DNA from: JAKACA01 sp050010115
GTDB lineage: Bacteria; Actinomycetota; Acidimicrobiia; Acidimicrobiales; Bog-793
DNA: 64,000 bases
Direction: 5' to 3'
Assembly: GCA_050010115.1 (NCBI GenBank)
Contig: JBEKLQ010000010.1
Location: 1 to 64,000, forward strand
Shown piece by piece: positions 1 to 8,339 of this stretch. Numbering within the stretch: the stretch's first letter is position 1; each line of letters starts with the position of its first letter. The position numbers were made by a program, and so were the translations under genes. Below the pieces are notes generated by a model that was not told where the DNA came from, searched no databases, and worked only from the letters and a program-made list of their open reading frames with translations.

Positions 1-1461
1 CGTGTGTTCCCCGGCGAAGTGCAGCCTGCCGTGTTGCCGGCCCTGGATCCCGTTGAACCCCGTGTACTGGCCGACCTTCAGGTACGAGTAGGCGCCCTCG
101 ATGTGCGGGTCGCCCGATGACCAGGCGTAGAAGGCCTTCCCTGCGTACGCGGACGTCACACCCGGCCAGAACTGCTCGTAGCACGCCAAGTAGTCCCTCA
201 CCATCGCCTCCGGTGCCGGCCCGTAGTACGAGGACAGCTGGTACCGCCGGCCGATGTCAGCCCCGCCTGCGCCGCCGGGCAGCGCGATCAGGATCCCGTA
301 GGGACCGGGCTGATCGATGGTCGTCTCCCACGAACCTTGCACGATCTCGTCGTTGTAGGTGTTGCCGGTCCAGTGCTCTGCGTTCCAGACCCGGCGGGAG
401 AACTGCATCTGGATCTTCGAGTTCGAGCCGAGCGGCTCCTCCTGGATCGCCCGCAGCTGCGGCGCCGGCAGGTCGATGCGCGAGAGCTCGACATCGCGGA
501 GTTTCGTGAACGGCAAGGCCAGCACGACTTGGTCGGCGACGATCTCGCGAGTGCCCGAGGCAGTGGTGAAGGTGCAGGCGTACCGCCCGTTGCCCCGGCT
601 GGCGAGGGCAACGAGCTGGTGGCCGAGCTTCACGGTGCCGGCGGGTAGCCGCTCGACGAGCCCGGCGATCAACTGGTCATTGCCGCCACGGATGTGCCAC
701 TTCTCGTCCGTGCCGGACAGCTGCGGCTGGCTCTTCGGCTGGCGATCGCTGGGGACGCTGTCGTACGTACCGAGGAGGTACACGAGGTTGAGGGCGGACT
801 GACCCTCCACCGGACCGCCGTACTCGTCGAGCAGGATCGCGACGCAGAGCCGGCCGAAGTCGGACTCGAGCCCCCCGGGCACGAACGCATCGATCCAATC
901 GGTCGCGGGCATGGTGTCCCACTGCTTCGCCCGGGCCGTGCTCCGGTTGTACAGCGTCGGCCAGGGCGCCTGGCGCAAGGCGGCGTCGGCGAACAACTCG
1001 TAGGCCCACTCGTGCCACTCACGATTGAGCACCGCCTGCGACCAACCGCGGCCACCGAAACGGAACTGGTACTCGCTCCCATGGGTACCCACGGGGTACC
1101 GGTTGACGTTGTCGAGCGTCAGCCCGAACGCCGCGGCCAGTCCCCTCGTCTCGACGTGCTCAGTGGAAATGAACTCGGCATGCTCCTCCACGTACTGGCC
1201 CTGGTCGAAGTAGTCCCTCAGCGTGTACAGCCGACCGCCCGGCCGGTCCGCGTTGTACTCGTAGACTTCGCTGGCGATGCCGTGCTCCTGCCAGAGCCGG
1301 TAGGCGCAGCTGAGCCCTGCGATCCCCGAGCCGATGACGACGACGCGCTCGCTCACCCGGGGCTTGGGACTCGCCGGTTTGGCCGGTCGGGTGAGCCACC
1401 CGGGACTGAGTGCCCCAGCCCCGAGCGCCAGCCCACCCCCCAAGAAACCCCGCCGAGTCAC
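1..1461 (-). CDS. Tat-exported flavin monoamine oxidase-like protein (3' end cut by window)
   Basis: FAD-dependent amine oxidase, expected to oxidise an amine or amino acid outside the membrane. With the GTG at 1461 as start the protein begins MTRRGFLGGG, a twin-arginine signal followed by a hydrophobic stretch. The dinucleotide-binding motif GSGIAG is near residues 44-49, followed by an acidic strand end and an RPGGR motif. The frame stays open to base 1 and ends in FAGEHT, the C-terminal FAD-contact motif of the family, so only a few tens of residues should be missing. The frame also extends to an ATG at 1608, but that start would put about 50 unremarkable residues before the twin arginines and crowd the divergent hydrolase. 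Substrate cannot be told. Confidence 0.85.
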   Translation of the reverse strand, partial: MTRRGFLGGGLALGAGALSPGWLTRPAKPASPKPRVSERVVVIGSGIAGLSCAYRLWQEHGIASEVYEYNADRPGGRLYTLRDYFDQGQYVEEHAEFISTEHVETRGLAAAFGLTLDNVNRYPVGTHGSEYQFRFGGRGWSQAVLNREWHEWAYELFADAALRQAPWPTLYNRSTARAKQWDTMPATDWIDAFVPGGLESDFGRLCVAILLDEYGGPVEGQSALNLVYLLGTYDSVPSDRQPKSQPQLSGTDEKWHIRGGNDQLIAGLVERLPAGTVKLGHQLVALASRGNGRYACTFTTASGTREIVADQVVLALPFTKLRDVELSRIDLPAPQLRAIQEEPLGSNSKIQMQFSRRVWNAEHWTGNTYNDEIVQGSWETTIDQPGPYGILIALPGGAGGADIGRRYQLSSYYGPAPEAMVRDYLACYEQFWPGVTSAYAGKAFYAWSSGDPHIEGAYSYLKVGQYTGFNGIQGRQHGRLHFAGEHT

Positions 1462-1644
1462 CCCAACCGCCACCCCCACCTCGGGACGGCCGTCTGCCAC
1501 GACCGTGCCAGAGGCCTCGTCGATGCTGCAACCGGTGCGGCGAGCGTACGAACTGGCGGCGCCGGCCGTCGCGAACGCCCGAGCAGCAGGTGACCTGTGG
1601 TGTCTCATGGCGGATCCCCCGTCCGCAAATTACAGTCCCTACCG

Positions 1645-3759
1645 GTGACCCGGCAGCGAGCCCATTCGAAAGCGCCGCGATCGGTCGCGCCGGTAGCCTT
1701 CCTGCTCGCCGCAACGCTCGGTGCCGTGACCGTCCTCACGACGACCGCTGCGACCGCCACGGCCGCTGCGACCGCTGCGACCGCTGCGACCGCCACGGCC
1801 GCCACGGCAACGATGCAAGCGGTCGCCCAGCAGCAGCGCGCCGATCCCACCGCCCTACGAGTCGGCTCGCAGACCCTGCAGCGATGCGCCACCTCACCTG
1901 CCGCTTACTGCGGCAGGCTGCAAGTCCCCCTGAATTGGGCCTCGCCCGGCGGCCCGGACATCTCCGTGTGCTTCCGGTGGTACCCGGCGACCGAGAGCGG
2001 GACACCGGCGGGGACGGTGCTCCCCGTCGAGGGCGGGCCCGGTTATCCATCGATCTTGTCGGTCGCGCCCGACGGCTACCGCGCCATGTACGGCGGCATC
2101 TTGCAGCACTACAACATGCTGGCGATCGACCTCCGGGGAACCGGGTGCTCAACCGTGCTCAGTTGCCCGAAGCTGCAGGAGTACACGGGCCCGTCCGGCA
2201 CGCCGGCGTTCGCAGCCGTGGTCGGGACATGCGCCGACGCGTTGAATCACCGCTGGAAGGCGCCAGGCGGCAGCTACGTACACGCCTCCGATCTCTTCAC
2301 GTCCGCGGCCGCCGTCCAGGACGTCGCCGCCGTGGTCAACGCGCTGGAGGTCAATCAGGTCGATCTGTACGGCGATTCCTACGGCTCGTGGTTCGCTCAG
2401 GTTCTCGTTGCCCGTTTCCCGTCCCTCGTACGCAGCGTCATACTCGACTCCACCTATCCGGTGCTCGCGCTCGACCCGTGGTACCGCATCACGATTGCCA
2501 CGATGCCCCCCGACTTCGACACAGCGTGCTCGAGGAGCACAGCGTGTGCCGCCGTGGGTGGCTCCGCCTGGGATCGGATCGGGCAGCTGGCCGCCCGGCT
2601 CCGGTCAGCGCCGGTGTCCGGCGAGGTCCCGGGCCCGGGCGGCTCCCGCCAGCGGGTCACCATGGGCATCGAGGGGCTGGTCAACCTCGTCAGCGACGCC
2701 GCTGAGGATCCGTACATCTACCGGGAGATTGACGCCGCCGGCCGCTCCCTGCTCGACGACGACCAGGCAGCTCCGCTGCTCCGGCTCTATGCCCAGCGGC
2801 TCGCCTTTGACGAGGCGTACTTCGGTGTCCCGGTCGAGGAGTACTCCGTCGAGCTGTACATGGCGGTGTCCTGCCTGGACTACCCGCAGCTGTACCCGTT
2901 GTCCGCTCCCGACTCGGTCCGGGCCAAGGACCTCGCGGCTGCTGAGGCCACGCTCCCGCCGAGCACGTTTGCTCCGTTCACGACGGCTGAATGGCTGGCG
3001 ATGGATCAGAACACGGAGAACTACACCGCCTGCCTGGACTGGCCCAAGCCGACCATCGCCGAGCCCCCGGTCACCACCTCAGAACCGCTGTTCCCGGCGA
3101 GCCTCCCGGTGCTGATCCTCGGCGGCGAGCTCGACACGTGGACCCCGCCGGCGGGCGTGGGTGAGGTGGAGGCGGAGATCGGCGGGGACACGCGCTTCGT
3201 GCAGCTGGCCAACGAGACGCACGTCGTCGGCGAGGCCGACCCCTACGGGTGTGCCACCTCCATCATCCAGGCGTTCGTGGCCGATCCCGCCGCCATCCAG
3301 AGCATGGACACGTCGTGCGCTGCCGCAGTCCCGAGCATCCGGGCGGTCGGCTCGTACCCGGACCAGTTGAGTGCCGTCCCGCCGCTCACGGTGACGTCCG
3401 GCGACACCACCGCCGCAACGCTCCAGCTCGCTGCGGCAGCCGTGCAGACCGCGGGCGATGCCGTCGCTCGTTACGAGTCGATCGGCTTGACGCGCGACTC
3501 GGGCTTGTACGGCGGCAAGGTCACGGCAATACGTCGGACTTTGACACTGACCGGTGACGAGCTGGTGCCCGGAGTCGGCGTCGCCGGGACCGTGACGGTC
3601 AAGGGCACGACCGTCACGGCCAAGTTGCAGGTGTCGACCTCAGGTGTTTCGACGGCATATGTGAAGGGTTCGTGGGCGCTGTACGGGGGTTCGGCGACGG
3701 CTGCGGTCACCGTGGCGAGCGGGAGCACGACGGCCTCGGGGACCATGCCGGCTCCCTGA
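1645..3759 (+). CDS. Secreted alpha/beta hydrolase, TAP-like (peptidase S33 type)
   Basis: Serine hydrolase resembling the secreted tripeptidyl-aminopeptidases of actinobacteria. With GTG 1645 as start it has an N-terminal basic and hydrophobic signal, then an Ala/Thr-rich linker, an oxyanion-region motif EGGPGYPS, and the nucleophile elbow GDSYGS (Ser about 245). A TAP-like C-terminal domain supplies Asp in GGELDTW (about 497) and His in NETHVVG (about 526). A further beta-rich segment of about 120 residues follows the catalytic domain. GTG 1597 is also in frame, but it lies close to the divergent amine oxidase and lengthens the region before the signal. Peptidase versus esterase activity is not decided by the sequence. 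Confidence 0.85.
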   Translation: MTRQRAHSKAPRSVAPVAFLLAATLGAVTVLTTTAATATAAATAATAATATAATATMQAVAQQQRADPTALRVGSQTLQRCATSPAAYCGRLQVPLNWASPGGPDISVCFRWYPATESGTPAGTVLPVEGGPGYPSILSVAPDGYRAMYGGILQHYNMLAIDLRGTGCSTVLSCPKLQEYTGPSGTPAFAAVVGTCADALNHRWKAPGGSYVHASDLFTSAAAVQDVAAVVNALEVNQVDLYGDSYGSWFAQVLVARFPSLVRSVILDSTYPVLALDPWYRITIATMPPDFDTACSRSTACAAVGGSAWDRIGQLAARLRSAPVSGEVPGPGGSRQRVTMGIEGLVNLVSDAAEDPYIYREIDAAGRSLLDDDQAAPLLRLYAQRLAFDEAYFGVPVEEYSVELYMAVSCLDYPQLYPLSAPDSVRAKDLAAAEATLPPSTFAPFTTAEWLAMDQNTENYTACLDWPKPTIAEPPVTTSEPLFPASLPVLILGGELDTWTPPAGVGEVEAEIGGDTRFVQLANETHVVGEADPYGCATSIIQAFVADPAAIQSMDTSCAAAVPSIRAVGSYPDQLSAVPPLTVTSGDTTAATLQLAAAAVQTAGDAVARYESIGLTRDSGLYGGKVTAIRRTLTLTGDELVPGVGVAGTVTVKGTTVTAKLQVSTSGVSTAYVKGSWALYGGSATAAVTVASGSTTASGTMPAP

Positions 3760-3760
3760 G

Positions 3761-3774
3761 CCGGAATATTCCGG
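3761..3774. repeat. Perfect 14-bp palindrome between convergent stops
   Basis: CCGGAATATTCCGG sits between the hydrolase stop (3759) and the receiver-protein stop (3785). It has no loop, so it is a poor intrinsic terminator; it could be a protein site or chance. Confidence 0.4.
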
Positions 3775-3784
3775 ACCGCGCCGT

Positions 3785-4717
3785 TCAGCTCGACAACAAC
3801 CAGTCGGGGCCGCTCCGGCCGTCGGTGACGGTGCTGACCCGCGAGCTGATTGAGACCATCGGTGCGCCGGAGGCCCACACGAGGATCGGCTGGGCAACCG
3901 ATCGCTGGGCAACCAGCCGTTGGGCAACCAATCGCCGGGCGAGCAAGTAGCTGATAGCGGGGTGCGACGCCCGCGCGAGGAGGTACCGCTGGTGACGATC
4001 GGCCTCCTCACGCGGGTTCGCCTCCGACAGGCCCTCGCAGCCGGACTCGGGAACCAAGGGTCCTTCGGGCAGCGCAGAGAAGCGAGTCCGGCGTGCATCC
4101 TCGGTGTCCTCGCGCCAGGGATGCAGAGCATCCTCGGCCACCTCGAAGCCCAGCCATGCGCGAGCGGCCTCCCTCGCTGTCGCTCGCGCTTCGGACCCGC
4201 TCTCTGCGACATTTCGCGGCCCGGAGGCCTCGCCTGAGGGCGAGACCTCCGGAGCCGGTTCCGCCGGTGTTGCCTCAAGGGCCCCCCGAGCCGGCGGAGT
4301 AACTGGCACTCGGTTGCGCACGCCTCGTGATCGTGAGACGAGGTCCCGGATGCGGGTGACGAGGGTGGAGGAGTGGAGGGGTTTCTCGAAGAAGTCGTCG
4401 GCACCGATGGTCCGCACTTCCTCCTCGGTGCCCGTCTCGGCGAACGACGTCATGACGGCGATGCCGATGTCCGGCTGAGAACGCCGGGTGGCCCGTGCGA
4501 GCTCCATGCCGCTCTGGCCAGGAAGCCGGTAGTCCGCCAGCAGTACGTCGAAGCATTCGGACCCGAGCCGCTCGGTCGCCTGCTCGGCGTCCATCACCCA
4601 CGCAGCGTCAAAACCATTGCGTGACAGCACCCGGGTGACGAAGAGGGCCGTGGACTCGTCGTCTTCGACGACGAGCACACGCCCAGCTCCTGCTTCCCTC
4701 GCGGCCATCGACTCCAT
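3785..4717 (-). CDS. Lone response-regulator receiver protein with long tail
   Basis: Phosphoacceptor receiver without a recognisable output domain. The first ~125 residues are a canonical CheY-like fold: VVEDDES acidic pocket, phospho-acceptor Asp in LLADYRLPG, Thr/Ser in VMTS, Lys in FEKPL. The remaining ~185 residues are Ala/Arg/Glu-rich and unlike any domain I know. Near the end a 15-bp tandem repeat encodes a LVAQR-type repeat. The start is taken at ATG 4717; an ATG at 4708 and an upstream in-frame start near 4771 are possible. It lies just downstream of the OmpR-type regulator and the PAS kinase on the same strand, so it may share that kinase. Confidence 0.75.
   Translation of the reverse strand: MESMAAREAGAGRVLVVEDDESTALFVTRVLSRNGFDAAWVMDAEQATERLGSECFDVLLADYRLPGQSGMELARATRRSQPDIGIAVMTSFAETGTEEEVRTIGADDFFEKPLHSSTLVTRIRDLVSRSRGVRNRVPVTPPARGALEATPAEPAPEVSPSGEASGPRNVAESGSEARATAREAARAWLGFEVAEDALHPWREDTEDARRTRFSALPEGPLVPESGCEGLSEANPREEADRHQRYLLARASHPAISYLLARRLVAQRLVAQRSVAQPILVWASGAPMVSISSRVSTVTDGRSGPDWLLSS
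3891..3935. repeat. Three 15-bp tandem repeats in the receiver-protein tail
   Basis: Three contiguous units beginning TGGGCAACC (3891, 3906, 3921), in frame with the minus-strand gene. Confidence 0.8.
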
Positions 4718-4774
4718 GATGGGCGGTGCAGGTGAGAACCCGGGTCTCGTTCGGTTGCAATCCGGTAGCAAACC

Positions 4775-5551
4775 TCAGGCCCGGAACCGGTACCCGAAAC
4801 CCCTCACGGTCTCCACCGGCCCGTCCCCCGATCCGGACCATCCCAGTTTGCGGCGGAGCCTGAGGACCGTGAACTTCACGCGGTCCGGCCCGGTCGCGGT
4901 CGGATCGCGCCAGGCGAGCTGCAGGATCTGCTCGGTGGAGAGCACGGCGCCGCGGTGGCGCAACAGCACCTCGAGCAGCCGGAACTCTGCCGGTGTGAGA
5001 TCGACCTGGCGCCCGTTCGCCTGGACCCGGTGGGCGGCGATGTCGATCATCACTCCACCTTCATCGAACTTGAGGCCCGCCGCCGTCGTCGTCGCCGCCG
5101 TCGTCGCCGTCGGGCTGGCGCCGGCGGAGGCGCCGCCGCCGCGCCGCCGCAGGACCGCTTCCACGCGAGCGAGCAACTCCTGGTTCCCGAACGGCTTGGT
5201 GAGGTAGTCGTCGGCGCCGCCTCGCAGCCCTCGGACCTTGTCGCCCTCGGCGTCGCGGGCGCTCAGCATCAGGACCGGAGCTTCACTCAGCTCGCGGATG
5301 CGGTCGAGCAGCGTCCAGCCGTCCAGCGAGGGCAGCCCGATGTCGAGGATCACGACTTGGGGGGAAACGGCGTGAAACCGGCGCAACCCCTCGAGGCCGT
5401 CGGCCGTGACGATCACCTCGTACCCCGCCCGCCCGAGCAAGGTCGACAGTGCCAAGCCGATGTCCTCGTCGTCCTCGATGACGAGGATCGTGCCTCCGCT
5501 GGGCACCGGCCCAGTGGGGTTCCCGGCGCGCGCTCCGGTGTCGTCACTCAT
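4775..5551 (-). CDS. OmpR/PhoB-family response regulator
   Basis: DNA-binding response regulator of 258 residues. Receiver domain about 21-135: acidic EDDED, phospho-acceptor Asp in VVILDIGLP, Ser in LSARD, Lys in LTKPF. An Ala/Thr/Gly linker follows, then a winged-helix output domain from about 160 with LTPAEFRLLEVLLRHRG and the C-terminal VRGFGYRF hairpin. The ATG at 5551 lies 8 bases inside the 3' end of the upstream kinase gene, so the two are translationally coupled and almost certainly partners. Target genes are unknown. Confidence 0.93.
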   Translation of the reverse strand: MSDDTGARAGNPTGPVPSGGTILVIEDDEDIGLALSTLLGRAGYEVIVTADGLEGLRRFHAVSPQVVILDIGLPSLDGWTLLDRIRELSEAPVLMLSARDAEGDKVRGLRGGADDYLTKPFGNQELLARVEAVLRRRGGGASAGASPTATTAATTTAAGLKFDEGGVMIDIAAHRVQANGRQVDLTPAEFRLLEVLLRHRGAVLSTEQILQLAWRDPTATGPDRVKFTVLRLRRKLGWSGSGDGPVETVRGFGYRFRA

Positions 5552-7607
5552 CAGCGGACTGCTCCTCGCCGGCGGCTGGGCGCGTGCCGAACGGCAGTGC
5601 CACGAGCGCGACGGTGCCTCCGGTGTCCGTGCTGGAGATGGTGATCTCCCCGCCGTGCAGCTGGGCGATCGCTCGCGCCACCGACAGGCCGAGCCCCGAG
5701 CCGGGGATGCGGGCCGCCCGGGCATTCGATGCGCGGTAGAAGCGCTCGAACAGCGACTCCCGCTCGGCCGCCGGCACACCGATACCCGTGTCGGCGACCG
5801 AGACGAACCAGTGGAGGTCGCCCGGCGTGGCTGACACCGTGATGCGCCCTCCCTCGGGCGTGTACTTGACGGCGTTGGACAAAAGGACGTCGAGCAACTG
5901 CGCGAGCCGCTGTGAGTCCCCGGTGAGGGGGAGGCCTTCGCCGAGGTCGGTTTCGATGGAGATGCGTTTTGGTTCGGCTTGCGGCGCGAATGTGGCGACC
6001 GATGCTTCGACGAGGCTCGGGATGTCGATCGGAGCCCAGTCCACCGGCAGCACGCCGGTCTCGGCCCGGTCGAGCAGCACGAGATCGTCGACCAGGCGCA
6101 GCAGGCGGTCGGCATTGCGCGTGATCACGTCGAGAAACTCCACCTGCTCGGAAGGTTCGTCCTTCCCCAGGCCATCGCGGAGCAGCTCGGTGAAGCTCAA
6201 GATCGAGGTGAGCGGTGTCCGCAGCTCGTGGGAGATCTCCGCCAGGAACGACGCCTTCACGCGGTCGAGCTCCACGAGCCTGCGGTTCTCCTCCCGCTGT
6301 AACGCCAGGAGCTGTGTCGACTCGGCCTCGGTACGGGCTTGGGCGGACACGTCCCGAAAGAGCCACACGTGACCCCTGTACTCGTGGTCCACGAAGATGG
6401 GGATGTAGTCCCGTTCGAGGACCCGACTGTCCGGCATGGCGATGCGGTCTCCGATCACTCGGCGCCGCTGCCGGAGGATCGCCGTCACCCGGTCGGGGTC
6501 CGGCGCACGCGTCGGATCACCAAAGCGCCTCGTCAGCTCCGAGCCCAGCTCCTCCAACGTTCGCCCCACGAGCTTGGCCGGCGGGCCTATAAGCTCGAAC
6601 AGGTCCAGGAAGGCGTCATTCGTCAGCACGATTGCCCGGTTCGTGTCTTCCACGATGGCGGCGATGTGCAAGGAGCCGACAACGGTGCTGAGCCGCTCGT
6701 TGGCGTCGAGCAGGCGGATGCGGGCTTCTCGCTGCTCGGTCACGTCCTCGGAGCGGACCACGATCCCATGAACGATCGGATCGTCGGTGAGGTTGTCGGC
6801 GGTGTTCTGGAGGTACCGCCAGTCGCCGTCCCGGCCGCGGACCCGGAGCTCGAACGTCTCGCCAGGTGGCAGCTCGCCTGCGATGACCCGGCGCAGCGCC
6901 TCGAGAGCAACGGGCCCGTCGTTGGGATGGACGAGGGCGAAGACGCCCGTCGTCGGGTCGAAGTCCTCCTGGTAGCCGAGCTGTCGCCATGCTGCCGCGT
7001 TCGAGTAGCGCCAGGAGCCGTCGGCGTTGAGGACCGTGATGATGCTCGGGGAGCTGTCGAGCAGCGTGTCGACGAGCCGTTCGCCGGCGTGCATCAACAT
7101 CGGGCTGGCAAAGGCGGTCGCGTCGGGGTCGTCGGTGTCGGCGTCGCTGACCACGATCCCGACGTAACCGGCGACGGTGCCGTCGGCCTTGATCTGGGGG
7201 AGCACGCGGGCCCGCAACGACACGGGCGTCGCGTCCGAGGTCGGCTCGGCCCCGGGCGGCGCCGGCACCCGTATGCGGAGGATGACCGCATCGCCGATAC
7301 CTCGGCCGGCACCGGAAGCGTGTCGGCCACCGCGCAAGTCGTCCACCGGGATGTCGAGCGCTACGGAGTCACCGCCGCCGTCCTGCAGGTTCAGATCAGT
7401 CGCGTCGATGAGCCGCTGGTTGATGTACCAGCAGTGGCCGTCGGCGTCGGCGGCGAACATGCCGATCGGGACGAGTGCCGACATTGCCCCGAGGGCGTGG
7501 CGGACGAGATCCCGTTCGGCGTCGCCGCCTGCGAGCACCCGCGTCGCCTCCTCCTCAGTCGGCTTCCTCCGGAGCGTCGGCCGACGCGCCTTTTCCACGG
7601 GCGTCAC
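5544..7607 (-). CDS. PAS-domain sensor histidine kinase, soluble
   Basis: Sensor kinase of about 687 residues with no predicted membrane helix, so it should sense an intracellular signal. Three PAS-like modules fill the first ~440 residues; the second carries an apparent PAC segment ending RSEDVTEQ. Then comes the HisKA segment SFLAEISHELRTPLTSI with the phospho-acceptor His near 456. The HATPase part has N-box NAVKYTPEGG, G1 ADTGIGV and G2 GSGLGLS. Start is taken as GTG 7607; a TTG lies one codon upstream. It overlaps the regulator gene downstream by 8 bases. Ligand is unknown. Confidence 0.92.
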   Translation of the reverse strand: MTPVEKARRPTLRRKPTEEEATRVLAGGDAERDLVRHALGAMSALVPIGMFAADADGHCWYINQRLIDATDLNLQDGGGDSVALDIPVDDLRGGRHASGAGRGIGDAVILRIRVPAPPGAEPTSDATPVSLRARVLPQIKADGTVAGYVGIVVSDADTDDPDATAFASPMLMHAGERLVDTLLDSSPSIITVLNADGSWRYSNAAAWRQLGYQEDFDPTTGVFALVHPNDGPVALEALRRVIAGELPPGETFELRVRGRDGDWRYLQNTADNLTDDPIVHGIVVRSEDVTEQREARIRLLDANERLSTVVGSLHIAAIVEDTNRAIVLTNDAFLDLFELIGPPAKLVGRTLEELGSELTRRFGDPTRAPDPDRVTAILRQRRRVIGDRIAMPDSRVLERDYIPIFVDHEYRGHVWLFRDVSAQARTEAESTQLLALQREENRRLVELDRVKASFLAEISHELRTPLTSILSFTELLRDGLGKDEPSEQVEFLDVITRNADRLLRLVDDLVLLDRAETGVLPVDWAPIDIPSLVEASVATFAPQAEPKRISIETDLGEGLPLTGDSQRLAQLLDVLLSNAVKYTPEGGRITVSATPGDLHWFVSVADTGIGVPAAERESLFERFYRASNARAARIPGSGLGLSVARAIAQLHGGEITISSTDTGGTVALVALPFGTRPAAGEEQSADE

Positions 7608-7684
7608 CAAGCGGATCGTACCGGGTGGGGAGCCGGGTGAGCTGGGAGGCAGGACTTGACTTCACAACGACATCGGACTGACGC

Positions 7685-7721
7685 TTGACAGACTGCAAGT
7701 ATGATGTCATTATGACGTCAT
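7685..7721 (+). promoter_or_regulatory. Promoter with tandem palindromic operator of the RHH gene
   Basis: TTGACA (7685-7690) and CATTAT (7708-7713) are separated by 17 bases, placing transcription start at about the ATG at 7720, a leaderless mRNA. Two abutting 11-bp units, TATGATGTCAT (7700-7710) and TATGACGTCAT (7711-7721), differ at one base and are each nearly or fully palindromic. They cover the -10 box and the start codon. RHH proteins commonly bind such tandem half-sites, so autorepression is inferred. Confidence 0.65.
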
Positions 7722-8193
7722 GCTGCTGGCACCGATTGTCGAAGGCCTCGAGGAGGACTTGAAGCGGGCTGCCGCCATCGGGGGCGACGACACCCGTAGG
7801 GCGGCTGAGATCCTGGTCGAGTCCCTTGGCGCCGCCGTCCGGCTACGGATCCTGGATGCGGTGCAGCAGGCCGCCGACGAGTTGACGGCGTCACTGCCCG
7901 GTACCTCGGTCGAGGTGCACCTGCAGGGCCGCGACCCCGTCCTGTCGTTGTCGATCTCCTCGGCGAGCGGTGCCGGAGCGGAATCGGCTGAGCTCGGAGA
8001 GCCCGGTGACGAGGAGGTCGCCCGCATCACGCTGCGGCTTCCGGAGGGTCTCAAGGCTCAGATCGAGCGGGCGGCGTCCCGCGAGGGTGTCTCCGTGAAC
8101 AGTTGGCTCGTCGACGCGGCCGCGCACGTACTGCGCATGCCGGCGGTGCCGAGGCGCGGGCCGAAGCGCATGACGGGTTTCGTACGGGGGTGA
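7720..8193 (+). CDS. Ribbon-helix-helix regulator paired with DUF4097 gene
   Basis: 157-residue protein with two parts. The N-terminal ~75 residues are helical, with VEGLEEDLKRAA and a helix containing AVRLRILDAVQQAADEL. An acidic linker leads to a ribbon-helix-helix fold from about 100: strand ARITLRLPEGLK, helix QIERAASREG, then SVNSWLVDAAAHVL. It ends in a basic tail with MTGFVRG. Such proteins are often annotated HicB-like antitoxins, but no toxin gene is adjacent; the neighbour is a DUF4097 protein 146 bases downstream. From memory, this gene pair recurs in other actinobacteria. A role as autoregulator of the pair is inferred from the operator over its own start. Confidence 0.75.
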   Translation: MLLAPIVEGLEEDLKRAAAIGGDDTRRAAEILVESLGAAVRLRILDAVQQAADELTASLPGTSVEVHLQGRDPVLSLSISSASGAGAESAELGEPGDEEVARITLRLPEGLKAQIERAASREGVSVNSWLVDAAAHVLRMPAVPRRGPKRMTGFVRG

Positions 8194-8339
8194 TGCGGAC
8201 GTGTGGATGATCACAGGTTCGGCGCCAACGCCGCCGACCGACGGCGGCCCTGACACGCCCTCGCCGCCACCGGCAGCAGTGATCCGGCACTTGCCATTGA
8301 CGACATCTTCCAGCCCACATCAGGGAAAGGACATGAACG

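Noticed and set aside
1410..2705. 431-codon plus-strand frame overlapping the alpha/beta hydrolase
   Set aside because: Alternative frame of the real gene, Arg-rich and without motifs.
7720..8193. Antitoxin of a toxin-antitoxin pair
   Set aside because: No small toxin-like gene lies next to it; the neighbour is a 376-residue DUF4097 protein.
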